Of a stretch of DNA of 64,000 nucleotides, positions 8,847-17,038 are shown piece after piece. The stretch's first letter is position 1. Each line of letters opens with the position of its first letter. The notes under the pieces are model-generated. The model ran no database searches and had not been told where the DNA came from. It saw only the letters and a program-made list of their open reading frames with translations. The stretch lies in assembly GCA_964551335.1 (NCBI GenBank), contig CAZKCO010000002.1, forward strand, positions 310,001 to 374,000, in the 5' to 3' direction. The translations under genes and the position numbers were made by a program. Source of the DNA: Tunicatimonas sp964551335 (GTDB lineage: Bacteria > Bacteroidota > Bacteroidia > Cytophagales > Cyclobacteriaceae).

Positions 8847-10214
8847 ATGAAGTCTACAATGCTTTACGGCCTGGCACTGACGATACTGCTAGCCGCCTGT
8901 CAGCCACAGGCTAATCCCACTACGGAAGAGATCAAAACCACCGTTGCTACCGAACAGTTTCCCGAAAAAGCCGCCGCCCTTACCGTGTACGAAGTAAATA
9001 TTCGCCAGCATACTCCCGAAGGCACTATCAGTGCATTTATTGACGATATGCCCCGCTTGCAGGAGATGGGCATTGGCATTTTGTGGATTATGCCGGTACA
9101 GCCAATCGGAAAGAAAAACCGCAAAGAACCTCTCGGAAGCTACTATTCCATTCAGGACTACCGAGCGGTGAACCCCGAGTTTGGCACGGCTGAAGACTTT
9201 CAAAGACTGGTAGATACCGCTCATGAAATGGACATGTACGTAATTCTGGACTGGGTGCCCAACCACACCGCCTGGGATCATCCCTGGATTACCGAACACC
9301 CCGACTATTACGCGAAGGATGAGGAGGGAAACATTACGTATGAGGCCGACTGGACGGACATTGCCCTGCTAGATCATACTAATCCTGAAACCCGTAAGGC
9401 CATGATTGCCGACATGAAGTACTGGATAGAAGAGTTTAATATTGATGGTTTCCGCTGCGACCACGCCGGGCACGAAATTCCGCTTTACTTCTGGGAAGAG
9501 GCTACGGCGGAGCTTGATCCGCTGAAAGACCTATTCTGGCTGGCGGAATGGGACGGCGCCCGCATGCACCTGGAGTTTGATGCTACCTACGCCTGGGAGC
9601 TGCTGCACCTTACCGATCAGGTGGGGAAAGGCGAAGCCAATGCCGACACCCTGGCAAATTGGATTCAGCAAGACTTGCAGGAATACGGCCAAAGTCCGCT
9701 GCGTATGACCATGATTACCAACCACGATGAGAACTCCTGGAACGGAACCGTATTTGAACGCTATGGCGACGGACACCAAACCTTTGCGGCATTTATTTTT
9801 TCCGCCTACGGCATCCCGATGCTGTACAGCGGTCAGGAAGTAGGTTTAGACAAGCGACTGAAGTTCTTTGAAAAGGATACAATTGACTGGAGCGACCCCC
9901 AGCAGTTGCAGCCCTTCTACACCAGGCTGGTAACATTGAAGAAGGAGAATCCTGCCCTGTGGGCGGGTAATGAAGGTGGTATGCCCTACCGCATCAATGA
10001 TGACGATCACGTATACGCCTTCAGGCGGCAAAAAGACAACAACACCGTAATCGGAGTAATGAACTTCTCGGGAGAAGCGCAGGAGTTGCAACTTACCGAC
10101 GCCAGCGTAGCCGGAACCTATTCAGATTACTTCACCGAGCAATCTTACGAGCTATCAGCAGATGCTCCGCTCACATTAGAACCCTGGCAGTATTTAATTT
10201 TTACCAAGAACTGA
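8847..10214 (+). CDS. GH13 alpha-amylase-family lipoprotein
   Basis: 455 aa from the ATG at 8847. A 14-codon upstream extension exists, but this start gives a lipoprotein signal with lipobox LAAC (Cys18). All GH13 catalytic regions are present: DWVPNH (135-140), GFRCDHAGHE with nucleophile D205, LFWLAEWDG with acid/base E234, and TNHDEN with D294. A short C-terminal beta domain follows. It should hydrolyse or rearrange alpha-glucans at the cell surface or in the periplasm. It stands alone, without susC/susD genes or a maltose regulator nearby, so the exact substrate cannot be told. Confidence 0.92.
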   Translation: MKSTMLYGLALTILLAACQPQANPTTEEIKTTVATEQFPEKAAALTVYEVNIRQHTPEGTISAFIDDMPRLQEMGIGILWIMPVQPIGKKNRKEPLGSYYSIQDYRAVNPEFGTAEDFQRLVDTAHEMDMYVILDWVPNHTAWDHPWITEHPDYYAKDEEGNITYEADWTDIALLDHTNPETRKAMIADMKYWIEEFNIDGFRCDHAGHEIPLYFWEEATAELDPLKDLFWLAEWDGARMHLEFDATYAWELLHLTDQVGKGEANADTLANWIQQDLQEYGQSPLRMTMITNHDENSWNGTVFERYGDGHQTFAAFIFSAYGIPMLYSGQEVGLDKRLKFFEKDTIDWSDPQQLQPFYTRLVTLKKENPALWAGNEGGMPYRINDDDHVYAFRRQKDNNTVIGVMNFSGEAQELQLTDASVAGTYSDYFTEQSYELSADAPLTLEPWQYLIFTKN

Positions 10215-10277
10215 CGATTAGTACGATATTTTGGCCTTTAAATCTCTAATAATATTACGCGCATCAGGTTCACCGCT

Positions 10278-10308
10278 CATGGGAGTGTTCTGTAAGGACA
10301 CTCCCATG
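10278..10308. terminator. Perfect 11-bp hairpin after the GH13 gene
   Basis: Arms 10278-10288 and 10298-10308 (CATGGGAGTGT and its complement) with a 9-nt loop, about 65 bp after the GH13 stop. There is no T tract, so it may be a terminator, an mRNA 3' stabiliser or an extragenic repeat. Confidence 0.45.
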
Positions 10309-10426
10309 TACCCATGATTAATAGGGACTTTGTCCCGACAAGTTGCCGCCCAGCCAACACTACCCACCAACCGCTCTTAAATAGTTAAAAATATTATGAC
10401 GGGCTACTGTCTTTCCTGGCTGCTTG

Positions 10427-10503
10427 TTCGGTAACGGATCAGAAGCGGTAGTCATTCATAATTCGGGAGTCGGCACAGGGGTTGGTATGCTGATAAATTT
10501 TAG
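10427..10503 (-). pseudogene. Decayed 3' fragment of a second haloperoxidase-like gene
   Basis: On the - strand this reads KIYQHTNPCADSRIMNDYRF and then a stop. It aligns without gaps (constant offset 894) to the C-terminal part of the intact haloperoxidase-like gene at 11249-12517, which has ADSRIMNGYHF. In the best 28-base block, 25 bases match. The final catalytic His of the SRX5H motif is Arg here, the frame has a stop, and nothing upstream of the fragment matches. It is best read as the remnant of a tandem copy. Confidence 0.6.
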
Positions 10504-10515
10504 TATAACTACAGG

Positions 10516-11136
10516 TTACCATAACGACTTAATTTTACTGACTGTAGCGGCTGATAAGTATAGAGGTGGCATTTTTCTCCCTCCGACAACCACTTTATCT
10601 CCTTGAGGGGTACTGCCGTAATCAACGTTAGGACGACCTTTAAATATATCATCGTTAGTGTGATCAGAATTATGTAAGCCACAGGCATGGATTAACTCGT
10701 GCACAAAAATAACTTTCATTACTCCCTCACCCACCTTACGATAAAGCGGGCCGGAAGGAGTATTGGTGCTAATATGCGGGTCGGCCGGCAGGAATATGTA
10801 CGCTTTTTCAATTTCATGGGTAGTCTCACCCGAAAGCAAAGCGGTATAGCCGTGGAGGTATCTTCCGTTAAAAGGCGTCTTTTTATTTACGTTTTTGTAC
10901 TGTAAATTAATAGAACTCTGAGCTACTCTTACCCATACGTTGGCTCCGCCCCGTGCGGTGGGAACGCTGCCTGATACCCGAAAGGTAATTCCCAGATTTT
11001 TGCTCTTGTAAAGCCGGTTACATTCGTCTATGCCTGGTTTGAATATCTTAGCCCACCGGGAAGAAGACAGGAGAGGATCCTGGTAAACATGTAAAGTCTT
11101 ACTCCTACGTATATTTCTAATCCAGGAAGCACCCAT
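10516..11136 (-). CDS. Metzincin-like zinc protease homologue, variant motif
   Basis: 206 aa with no signal peptide. Near the C-terminal third it has VHELIHACGLHNSDH. HELIH is the zincin motif, and the following Gly and His resemble the metzincin/matrixin HExxHxxGxxH site. Here, however, the third His comes one residue early (HExxHxxGxH), with further candidate ligands Asp and His three and four residues on. It therefore looks like a zinc protease of unusual geometry, or an inactive relative. It lies between the intact haloperoxidase-like gene and the fragment of a second copy. Lack of an export signal is odd for this group, so an upstream start or truncation is possible. Confidence 0.55.
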   Translation of the reverse strand: MGASWIRNIRRSKTLHVYQDPLLSSSRWAKIFKPGIDECNRLYKSKNLGITFRVSGSVPTARGGANVWVRVAQSSINLQYKNVNKKTPFNGRYLHGYTALLSGETTHEIEKAYIFLPADPHISTNTPSGPLYRKVGEGVMKVIFVHELIHACGLHNSDHTNDDIFKGRPNVDYGSTPQGDKVVVGGRKMPPLYLSAATVSKIKSLW

Positions 11137-11248
11137 TGGGGAAATATTGGTTAGAACTTAAAGTTACAGAATCTATCTTCTCCTTCAAAAAATATGAGAG
11201 ATGGATAAACTCATGTCTCGGCAATCCTGCCGCCTCCATAAAGCCTAA

Positions 11249-12517
11249 TCACCCACCAAAGGGCCTCAAGTAATTAGCTATGATATGTTTAGCTACAGCG
11301 CGGCCTTGCAGTTTGCCTTCTTCGGTGGCAAAACGGAAGTGGTAGCCGTTCATAATCCGGGAGTCGGCGCAGTGATCGGCGGCCTGATTGAGATTATTGT
11401 AGGTGCGGGTTGAGCCCTCGGGTTGGGCCGAGACAGATTCCATCGTAAACGCAACTTCGGGACTGCCCAACACATGGGTGACTACTTCGGCCCCTCCAGC
11501 AGCCACGGAAGCGTGGGCTGAAGGATACTCCGGCCAGGGCGGCGTTAACATTTCCGGTTCCCAGTCAGGGTCGGGTTTAGTATCAGGGTTGCCGTCGGTA
11601 GCAGCGTTTTGAATGGCGGTGATCGGTCGCCAGGTATCGTAGTGGTACTTGCTCTCCAGCGAGGCCAGGTAGATATCGTAAATATCCATATTGATGAGCG
11701 CGAACAGCCGGGCAGTTTCGTACACGGTAAGATTCTCTTCCTTCGCCACTATCCGGCCAATACGGTTCCAGCCGTGCTCGGCAAACTCGGCCCACCAGTG
11801 GGCAAAGTGGGTCTGATCTTCCGAGCGCAGCTCGCTGTTCTTCCCCCCGTAGGCTTTCACTTCATTGAACGACTCGGCGTATTCTTCACTAGTTAAATCC
11901 GGCGGTGGCGGCGAACGGAATTGGGTGACGGTATCCAGGGCAAACGGGCGGGCGTAGTCAAAATCGGGTTTAAGCACCCAGTCATCCCAGCCGGGGGTGT
12001 ACTGGTAGTCGCCGGGTTTAGTCATGGGGGTATAGTCGCCCTGCTTTTCGTGGCCGTCGCCCTCTCGCAAATCCAGGTAGGTCTGGGCAATCTTCTTGCC
12101 TAGCATCAACCCCTTTTCTTTCTCTTCCGATGCTGGGATATTATCTATCCATTGATTGCAAATAAGATTGACGGTATCCGCCCGTTGGGGATAAGCTTTC
12201 AGCAAGATTCGGCGAACCGCTTCGGTAGCCGCTACCAGCGGATCGGCGTTGGGAGATGACTGGTGATAAGCGTAGGTTTCGTACTGGGGTGCTACCACAT
12301 TAAGTGCGTCGTGTATGGCCAGATGCGTCATCGCTAGTGCCCGTACGCCGATAAAGGAGTAGAAATTATCGTGCTCGTTGGCTACGGTATAGGTCAGATG
12401 GTTCAGATCAACAATAAACTCATTGTCATAATCGGTTTGAGCTTCTTGGGCAGGATCAACGGAAGCATTGCAGGCGAATAAAATTAGCAGCAATGCGGTA
12501 AGGTGGTTTAATTTCAT
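11249..12517 (-). CDS. Vanadium-dependent haloperoxidase/PAP2-family lipoprotein
   Basis: 422 aa with signal peptide and lipobox (LFAC, Cys16). The complete three-part signature of vanadium haloperoxidases and acid phosphatases is intact: KX6RP (K290...R297-P298), P-S-x-H (P333-S334-A335-H336) and SRX5H (S386-R387...H393). The all-helical bacterial VHPO-like branch has this length. It should bind vanadate or phosphate in the periplasm; whether it oxidises halide or removes phosphate cannot be told from these motifs. A remnant of a second copy lies 750 bp downstream. Confidence 0.88.
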   Translation of the reverse strand: MKLNHLTALLLILFACNASVDPAQEAQTDYDNEFIVDLNHLTYTVANEHDNFYSFIGVRALAMTHLAIHDALNVVAPQYETYAYHQSSPNADPLVAATEAVRRILLKAYPQRADTVNLICNQWIDNIPASEEKEKGLMLGKKIAQTYLDLREGDGHEKQGDYTPMTKPGDYQYTPGWDDWVLKPDFDYARPFALDTVTQFRSPPPPDLTSEEYAESFNEVKAYGGKNSELRSEDQTHFAHWWAEFAEHGWNRIGRIVAKEENLTVYETARLFALINMDIYDIYLASLESKYHYDTWRPITAIQNAATDGNPDTKPDPDWEPEMLTPPWPEYPSAHASVAAGGAEVVTHVLGSPEVAFTMESVSAQPEGSTRTYNNLNQAADHCADSRIMNGYHFRFATEEGKLQGRAVAKHIIANYLRPFGG

Positions 12518-12618
12518 AACTGATTGGGCTTTTTAGGTTGAGTAATACTCTACCCCCAAGATACCCACTAATCAGCAGAGTGAATTCGCCGAAAAATTCA
12601 AAAAATGTGCTGTGAAGC

Positions 12619-13488
12619 TCAGGCGGTGGGCACCACTTGCTTGCGGAATTGCAGGGGCGGGTGCTGGTAACGCTGCTTAAAAGCTCTTATGAAGTGGGAG
12701 GCATTCTCAAAGCCCGATTCTAGTGTAATCTCATTCACATTGAGGTCGGTGGTTTCCAGCAGGAACTTGGCGTGGGCCAGCCGCTTCCGCTTAAGCCATT
12801 TACCCGGTGAAGTATGGTAAAGCTTCTCAAAATCCCGCTTAAAGGAGGCCAGACTGCGCCCGCATAGCTTGGCGTACTCGTCTAGCGTGAGGTTATACAA
12901 AAAGTTCTCTTCCATAATCTCCCTTAGCTCCTGTTGCTTATCCAGTGAGATGCCTTGGAAGTAAGAAGTTAGTGGCTGATTGCTACCCCCCGTGGCTACG
13001 TTAATAATCAGCTCCTTCAGTTTTATCTTCAGCAGGCTCTTAGAAGGCGGAGTGGACTGAGCAAAGTAGTTAAGCACCCCGACGAAATAATCCGACAGCG
13101 TTTGATCTACCTCCAGCGGAATGACGGTATCGAAATTCTCCGCGGCCTCACCCTCACAGGCTCGTACGGCTTCTTCCCGCAGGGTGGTGCAAATGAAATC
13201 ATCGGGCAGAAAGATCATTAGGGCACAAAACTCACCGCTGCGTATTTTATACACCCGGTGCGCGCCCTTCTTGACGAATAGCGCCTCGCCTTCGTAAACG
13301 GTGTAGTTTTGCTGAGGGGTTTTCCAGCGCAGACCGTTTTTGGTAATGAAGCAAAAATAGTTTTTAGGCGTCCAGTAATCAAAGGGCGACTCTTCAATGG
13401 GGCAATCGTAGGTGACAAACGTCAATTCGTCGACGGTAAACTGCTTGAAGCCGTCGCTGCTGCGGATAAAATCGAGGGCGTTGAGCAT
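12619..13488 (-). CDS. AraC-family transcriptional regulator
   Basis: 289 aa. An N-terminal cupin-like sensing part (about 1-150, with VYEGEALFVKKGAHRVYKI) is followed by a C-terminal double helix-turn-helix (about 185-285): LTLDEYAKLCGRSLASFKRDFEKLYHTSPGKWL, then the second helix pair ending in NASHFIRAFKQRYQHPPLQFRK. Family length is normal. It lies 101 bp upstream of the haloperoxidase-like gene on the same strand. Effector and targets are unknown. Confidence 0.9.
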   Translation of the reverse strand: MLNALDFIRSSDGFKQFTVDELTFVTYDCPIEESPFDYWTPKNYFCFITKNGLRWKTPQQNYTVYEGEALFVKKGAHRVYKIRSGEFCALMIFLPDDFICTTLREEAVRACEGEAAENFDTVIPLEVDQTLSDYFVGVLNYFAQSTPPSKSLLKIKLKELIINVATGGSNQPLTSYFQGISLDKQQELREIMEENFLYNLTLDEYAKLCGRSLASFKRDFEKLYHTSPGKWLKRKRLAHAKFLLETTDLNVNEITLESGFENASHFIRAFKQRYQHPPLQFRKQVVPTA

Positions 13489-13585
13489 AGGTTGTAACGT
13501 TGGGCTTACTACAAGATAAGAAAAATGAAAGATTTTGTCAGGTGTAGTTGCGGGTAAAAGCCGGAAAGCGGCGCGTCGCCATTGT

Positions 13586-14050
13586 CTGTGCTGGAAAAGT
13601 GACCGAAAGCCATTGTAATCCTACTTTTCGATTAGAAAAAGAGGCATTTTACCTCCTCGCAACCACTGTTGGCGGCAGAAAAGTGCCAGAAAACAGTTTT
13701 TACCTACATTCCGGCGGAGAAAAGTCACGGAATACAGATCGGACCTTACATTCTGAGCTGGAAAAGTGATGAAAAACACTTTTTTGGGAGTGTTTCGATC
13801 TGAAAAATGACTCTCAGCACCCTTTTTATGACTTTTCTGGCGAGAAATGCGATGAAAAAGTGTTTTTTGAGACTTTCCCGGCGGGAAAAACGACTCTGAA
13901 CAGGTCGAATAAGATTTTTCTAGTTCGAAATATCACTCAAAAGTGTTCAGAGAGACTTTTCCAACTGGAAATATCACTCTAGAGTACCATAATAAAATTT
14001 TTCTTATCGAAAATATCAGGTTAAAGTGTTGATTAAAAAGGGTTGAATAC
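13586..14050. repeat. Degenerate tandem array of ~41.5-bp hairpin units (array 1)
   Basis: A GAAA(A) core recurs at 13594, 13635, 13678, 13719, 13761, 13802, 13844, 13885, 13927, 13968 and 14009, a spacing of 41-43 bp (mean 41.5). Each unit begins like GGAAAAGTGAC and ends like GACTTTTCC, so every unit is an imperfect hairpin of about 36 nt joined by about 5-nt linkers such as GGCGG, GAGCT and AACTG. The units have diverged strongly, which separates the array from CRISPR, and the period is not a multiple of three, which argues against a coding repeat. Function unknown. Confidence 0.75.
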
Positions 14051-14321
14051 CAGAAAATTGCTGCTTTTAGGTTAATTTATAGTGTTTGTTGGTTGAAATT
14101 GGGGTTTTGGTGCAGTTTGTCAGCAAATCTTGCATTGACGTTCCCACACCGTCATTCCCACGCCACGGCTGATAAAGCATACGCTCTTTCCTTCGTCATA
14201 CTAAGCTTGTAGAGCACGAATATTTGGAAAGCAAGCGAAAGATTATTTGGTTTACCCCCGCTTCGGTCCGGTATCCACGTCCTCCGTATACTCCCCAACC
14301 TAGGTTCCATCCCTGATACCT

Positions 14322-14349
14322 TGCCGGACCTGTTCCGGCATCTCCTTCC
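14322..14349 (-). repeat. REP-like hairpin, unit 1
   Basis: Read on the - strand: GGAAGGAGA, then a perfect 7-bp stem TGCCGGA/TCCGGCA with a 5-nt loop (stem 14322-14328 and 14334-14340). The same layout with a different, compensated stem occurs at 17661-17687. Together with the GGGAGACCCC hairpin on the other side of the mobile element it forms an inverted REP pair. Confidence 0.55.
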
Positions 14350-14357
14350 TTATATCT
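14347..14357. repeat. 11-bp target-site duplication, left of MITE copy 1
   Basis: TCCTTATATCT directly abuts the element on its left. The identical 11 bp follow the element at 14545-14555. This is the expected footprint of a transposition event. Confidence 0.8.
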
Positions 14358-14544
14358 CTTATCCTGTCTCATATCTTTTTCAAATTGAGGCTTATTTTTG
14401 CTCGTTTATAAGGTTTTTTAGAAATGAGCACACTTGGTACCCTTTCAAAGGATAAAACTATGGTGAAACATAAGCTTTCTTATCACTTTCTAGAAGGGAT
14501 GAAGCAAAACATCCATTTCCAGAAAAGTTATGGGACAAGATAAG
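14358..14544 (+). mobile_element. 187-bp MITE-like element, copy 1
   Basis: 187 bp with imperfect terminal inverted repeats of 22 bp (19 of 22 match; CTTATCCTGTCTCATAT at one end, CTTATCTTGTCCCATAA inward from the other). It is flanked by perfect 11-bp direct repeats (14347-14357, 14545-14555). It has no open reading frame of note, so it must be mobilised in trans. An apparently identical copy in opposite orientation lies at 17465-17651. Duplications of 10-12 bp are known for IS4/IS231-type transposases, a possible helper family (inference). Confidence 0.85.
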
Positions 14545-14555
14545 TCCTTATATCT
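14545..14555. repeat. 11-bp target-site duplication, right of MITE copy 1
   Basis: TCCTTATATCT, identical to 14347-14357. Confidence 0.8.
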
Positions 14556-14625
14556 GGGAGACCCCGTCGGGGCGCCGACCGGCATTTGCTTCGCGCAGCC
14601 GGGGAGAGATAAGAATGTATAGTTG

Positions 14626-14919
14626 TTAGGTGAGAAAATCTTGGTATAAGTCGTGCCAGGTGGGGTTTAGGGAGTTAATGAGGTTCTTTTTCCAATTGCG
14701 ACGATAACGTTTAATTTGCTTCTCGCGATGCAAAGCTTCTTCAGCGGTAGAAAATTCTTCGTAATATACGAGCTTATCGCAGTTGTACTTTTTAGTAAAA
14801 CCTTCAAGCAGGCGTTGCTTGTGTTCGTACACTCTACGTTCTAAGTTATCCGTAAACCCGGTGTAGAGTACCGTGTGGTGGCGGTTGGTGAGGATATAGA
14901 CGTAGTAGTGTAATAGATC
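14626..14919 (-). pseudogene. GIY-YIG nuclease-like gene lacking a start codon
   Basis: The frame from the stop at 14920-14922 encodes a complete small GIY-YIG domain of the UPF0213 type. It opens HYYVYILTN (GIY part) and HTVLYTGFTDNLERRV (YIG part), continues with the EHK region and YYEEF, and ends NPTWHDLYQDFLT. Relatives begin with Met a few residues before YYVYIL; here only Asp-Leu-Leu precede it and no ATG, GTG or TTG is available. The only start-like codon (GTG, 14830-14832) would remove the catalytic half. So the gene is probably broken at its start, although the rest is intact. Confidence 0.6.
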
Positions 14920-15014
14920 TCACACTTTTTCAAGTTTCTTCTAGGTAGGATATTGGGCTATTAAGTAAATATCAAAAAAGTAGAATGATAGAGTTCTAGT
15001 AATTATACCGCATG

Positions 15015-15971
15015 TTAGCGGGTCGTTGTTTTTCCTTTTTGGTCATTTAGGTGCTTTTCAATTCCTTCTATGATAGTTGTCCAATCTTCAAAATGTAGTT
15101 CATGTCCTGTTCCTTCAAGTGTAATTAGTCTGGCGTGTTTTATTTTTTCAAGCAAAACACCTGCATTCTTATAATGCCAAATCTTGTCGTCTGTCCCATG
15201 TATAATTAGAGTAGGTTGTTCGATTTCGTTCAATCTATTCCAAGATTCTTCGCCGCCACCCAATGCAGCATGATTGAACATACTGATATAGTTATTCGCT
15301 CTATTAAACTCAGCCCTTATCAGATTCTCACTTCTTTGTTTGTCAAATTTTTTCTTACCACTCATTAATTCTGCCCCCTGAATTAAGTAGTGTACGACAC
15401 TATCTTCATTCGTCCAATTGACTGTGCCCGCCTTGCTATGGAAATCTAAAATACGAGTGTCCATTTCTGGAATACTCGAACCGGAATCACCCCAAGGTCC
15501 TGTAGATAGAAGTGTTAAAGTTTGGACTCTATCGGGATAATTTATAGCTGCTATTTGTGTAATTAGCCCCCCTAATGACATACCCACAAAGTGTGCTTGA
15601 TCAATTTCGTAGCCATCCAATATTGAAATTGCGTCATTAGTCAAATCAACAATGTCATAGGGGGTGGTTCCTGGTTCATAAAAAGTTGATTTTCCGACGT
15701 CTCTGTTATCATATCGAATTACGAGAAAACCTTTTTCAGCCAGCCGCTCACAAAACTCTGCGTCCCAGTATAGCATAGATACTGTTGCTCCTGCTACCAA
15801 AAGAATTGTTGGGTTGGTTTCAAGCCCAAAACTTTCTGTGTAAATCTCAATACCATTCGTTTCTATTACTTTTTCTGTCATTCCTTTGTCGTTCTGATTA
15901 CAGCGGCTAATAGTCACAATGCAAATTAGTGCTAGTCCATTTTTCATTTGCCAAATTAAAATTGCAGTCAA
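15015..15971 (-). CDS. Alpha/beta hydrolase
   Basis: Up to 318 aa. It has the alpha/beta hydrolase nucleophile elbow GMSLGG (S132), a late acid in HGTDDKIW and the catalytic His in GTGHELHFEDW. An N-terminal hydrophobic stretch with a Cys (MKNGLALICIVTISRC, from residue 9) could be a lipoprotein signal, but Met31 (TEKVIETNGIEIYTES) starts the conserved fold, so the start is uncertain. It resembles small esterase/peroxidase-like hydrolases; substrate unknown. The gene is clearly more AT-rich than its neighbours and, with the AraC gene beside it, sits between two MITE copies, which suggests horizontal acquisition. Confidence 0.82.
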   Translation of the reverse strand: MTAILIWQMKNGLALICIVTISRCNQNDKGMTEKVIETNGIEIYTESFGLETNPTILLVAGATVSMLYWDAEFCERLAEKGFLVIRYDNRDVGKSTFYEPGTTPYDIVDLTNDAISILDGYEIDQAHFVGMSLGGLITQIAAINYPDRVQTLTLLSTGPWGDSGSSIPEMDTRILDFHSKAGTVNWTNEDSVVHYLIQGAELMSGKKKFDKQRSENLIRAEFNRANNYISMFNHAALGGGEESWNRLNEIEQPTLIIHGTDDKIWHYKNAGVLLEKIKHARLITLEGTGHELHFEDWTTIIEGIEKHLNDQKGKTTTR

Positions 15972-16007
15972 AAAATACGATTGTAAAAATTCGACTTTCT
16001 CTGCTCT

Positions 16008-16805
16008 CTAATCAAAAAAAATTGAAATGTCTTCATTCAGTAGGTTTTGGGGGCTAATTCCAGAAAAACCTCTAAAATCTTTTATCATATGCGACTGGTC
16101 ATAGTACCCAAATTCATAGGCAAGTTCAGTCAATGACAAATTCTGTGATGTAGCTTTTGATATGCATTCTTCAAACCTGACAATTCTCGCAAATGACTTT
16201 GGGCTAAACCCGGTCAAATTCTTGAACTTTCTCTCTAAATTTCGTTGAGATAGAAAATGTGATTCGCTTAGATTCGCAATGTTTACCGCACCTCTTTGCA
16301 TCACTATGGATTGCACAGCGGCAATTAAATTAGAATCCTCCAAGGTGAGATGTTTCAGTCTACGCTCAATAAAATTGCTTACTATCCTTACCCTTTGCTG
16401 CGTATTGGTTGCAGATAATACTTGTTCTTCTAATATACTTCCTTCAATTCCAAGTAGGTCAGCTATTTCGATATTATGATTTGTAAAGTGGTTTGCGGGC
16501 AAACTTAAAATTACAGATAGTGCGTATGGGTTAAAGTAGGCACCAAAAATGCCAATTTTTTGAGTCGTAACAATTTGACTGTATGAATTTGATTGACCCT
16601 GAAAGCCACTCTTAAAAAGCTGACTTACATTTCCATTTTCAGACCAAAACATTCCTCCCTCATATTGAAAAGCTAGTTTAGGGCAGACGGAAGCCGATAC
16701 AATTTGCTTATACGGATTAAGAGCTGAAAAATCGCCTTCAAATTCCCAAAAAAAACGTACGAGCCAATTAATAGATTTGGAAGGGGTTATTCTATTATAT
16801 TTCAT
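16008..16805 (-). CDS. AraC-family regulator (DUF6597-like N-terminus)
   Basis: 265 aa. The N-terminal ligand-binding part (from SINWLVRFFWEFEGD) resembles the DUF6597 domain of one-component AraC regulators. The C-terminal AraC helix-turn-helix pair runs from about residue 165 (LSQRNLERKFKNLTGFSPKSFARIVRFE, then LTELAYEFGYYDQSHMIKDFRGFSGISPQ). It lies 36 bp upstream of the hydrolase on the same strand and probably controls or is co-transcribed with it. Like the hydrolase it is AT-rich relative to the surrounding chromosome. Confidence 0.88.
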   Translation of the reverse strand: MKYNRITPSKSINWLVRFFWEFEGDFSALNPYKQIVSASVCPKLAFQYEGGMFWSENGNVSQLFKSGFQGQSNSYSQIVTTQKIGIFGAYFNPYALSVILSLPANHFTNHNIEIADLLGIEGSILEEQVLSATNTQQRVRIVSNFIERRLKHLTLEDSNLIAAVQSIVMQRGAVNIANLSESHFLSQRNLERKFKNLTGFSPKSFARIVRFEECISKATSQNLSLTELAYEFGYYDQSHMIKDFRGFSGISPQNLLNEDISIFFD

Positions 16806-17038
16806 GTCAACTCAAACTAATTTATACCTTAGCTTTTTTCTATAATGCCCGCTAACAACCGGATAAACGCACCCGGCACGTTTATTTGCTATATAGTCAT
16901 TATCCCTTAATTGCTTGGTGTTGACAGATAAAGCTCATTGATAGGCGAAATATGCTTTGCCTAAGTGTTAATTTATAAAAAATGCGTAATACTTCCATAA
17001 TTCGATAGTGTATTGGCGTTAACCCTACAATAATCAGC

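Larger units (their letters stand above)
13489..14625. other. 1.1-kb repeat-rich intergenic region
   Basis: No credible gene. It holds a degenerate hairpin array (13586-14050), a GC-rich REP-like hairpin pair around 14322-14340 and 14556-14572, and a MITE-like insertion between them (14358-14544). Short open frames in this stretch are products of the repeats. Confidence 0.7.

Noticed and set aside
8889..9299. 136-aa - strand gene inside the GH13 gene
   Set aside because: It is antisense to an intact enzyme and lacks any recognisable pattern.
13548..13769. 73-aa coding gene in array 1
   Set aside because: The frame is made of degenerate repeat units and shows no protein-like pattern.
13586..14050. 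CRISPR array
   Set aside because: The repeat units are strongly diverged and there are no conserved direct repeats separated by unique spacers; no cas genes are nearby.
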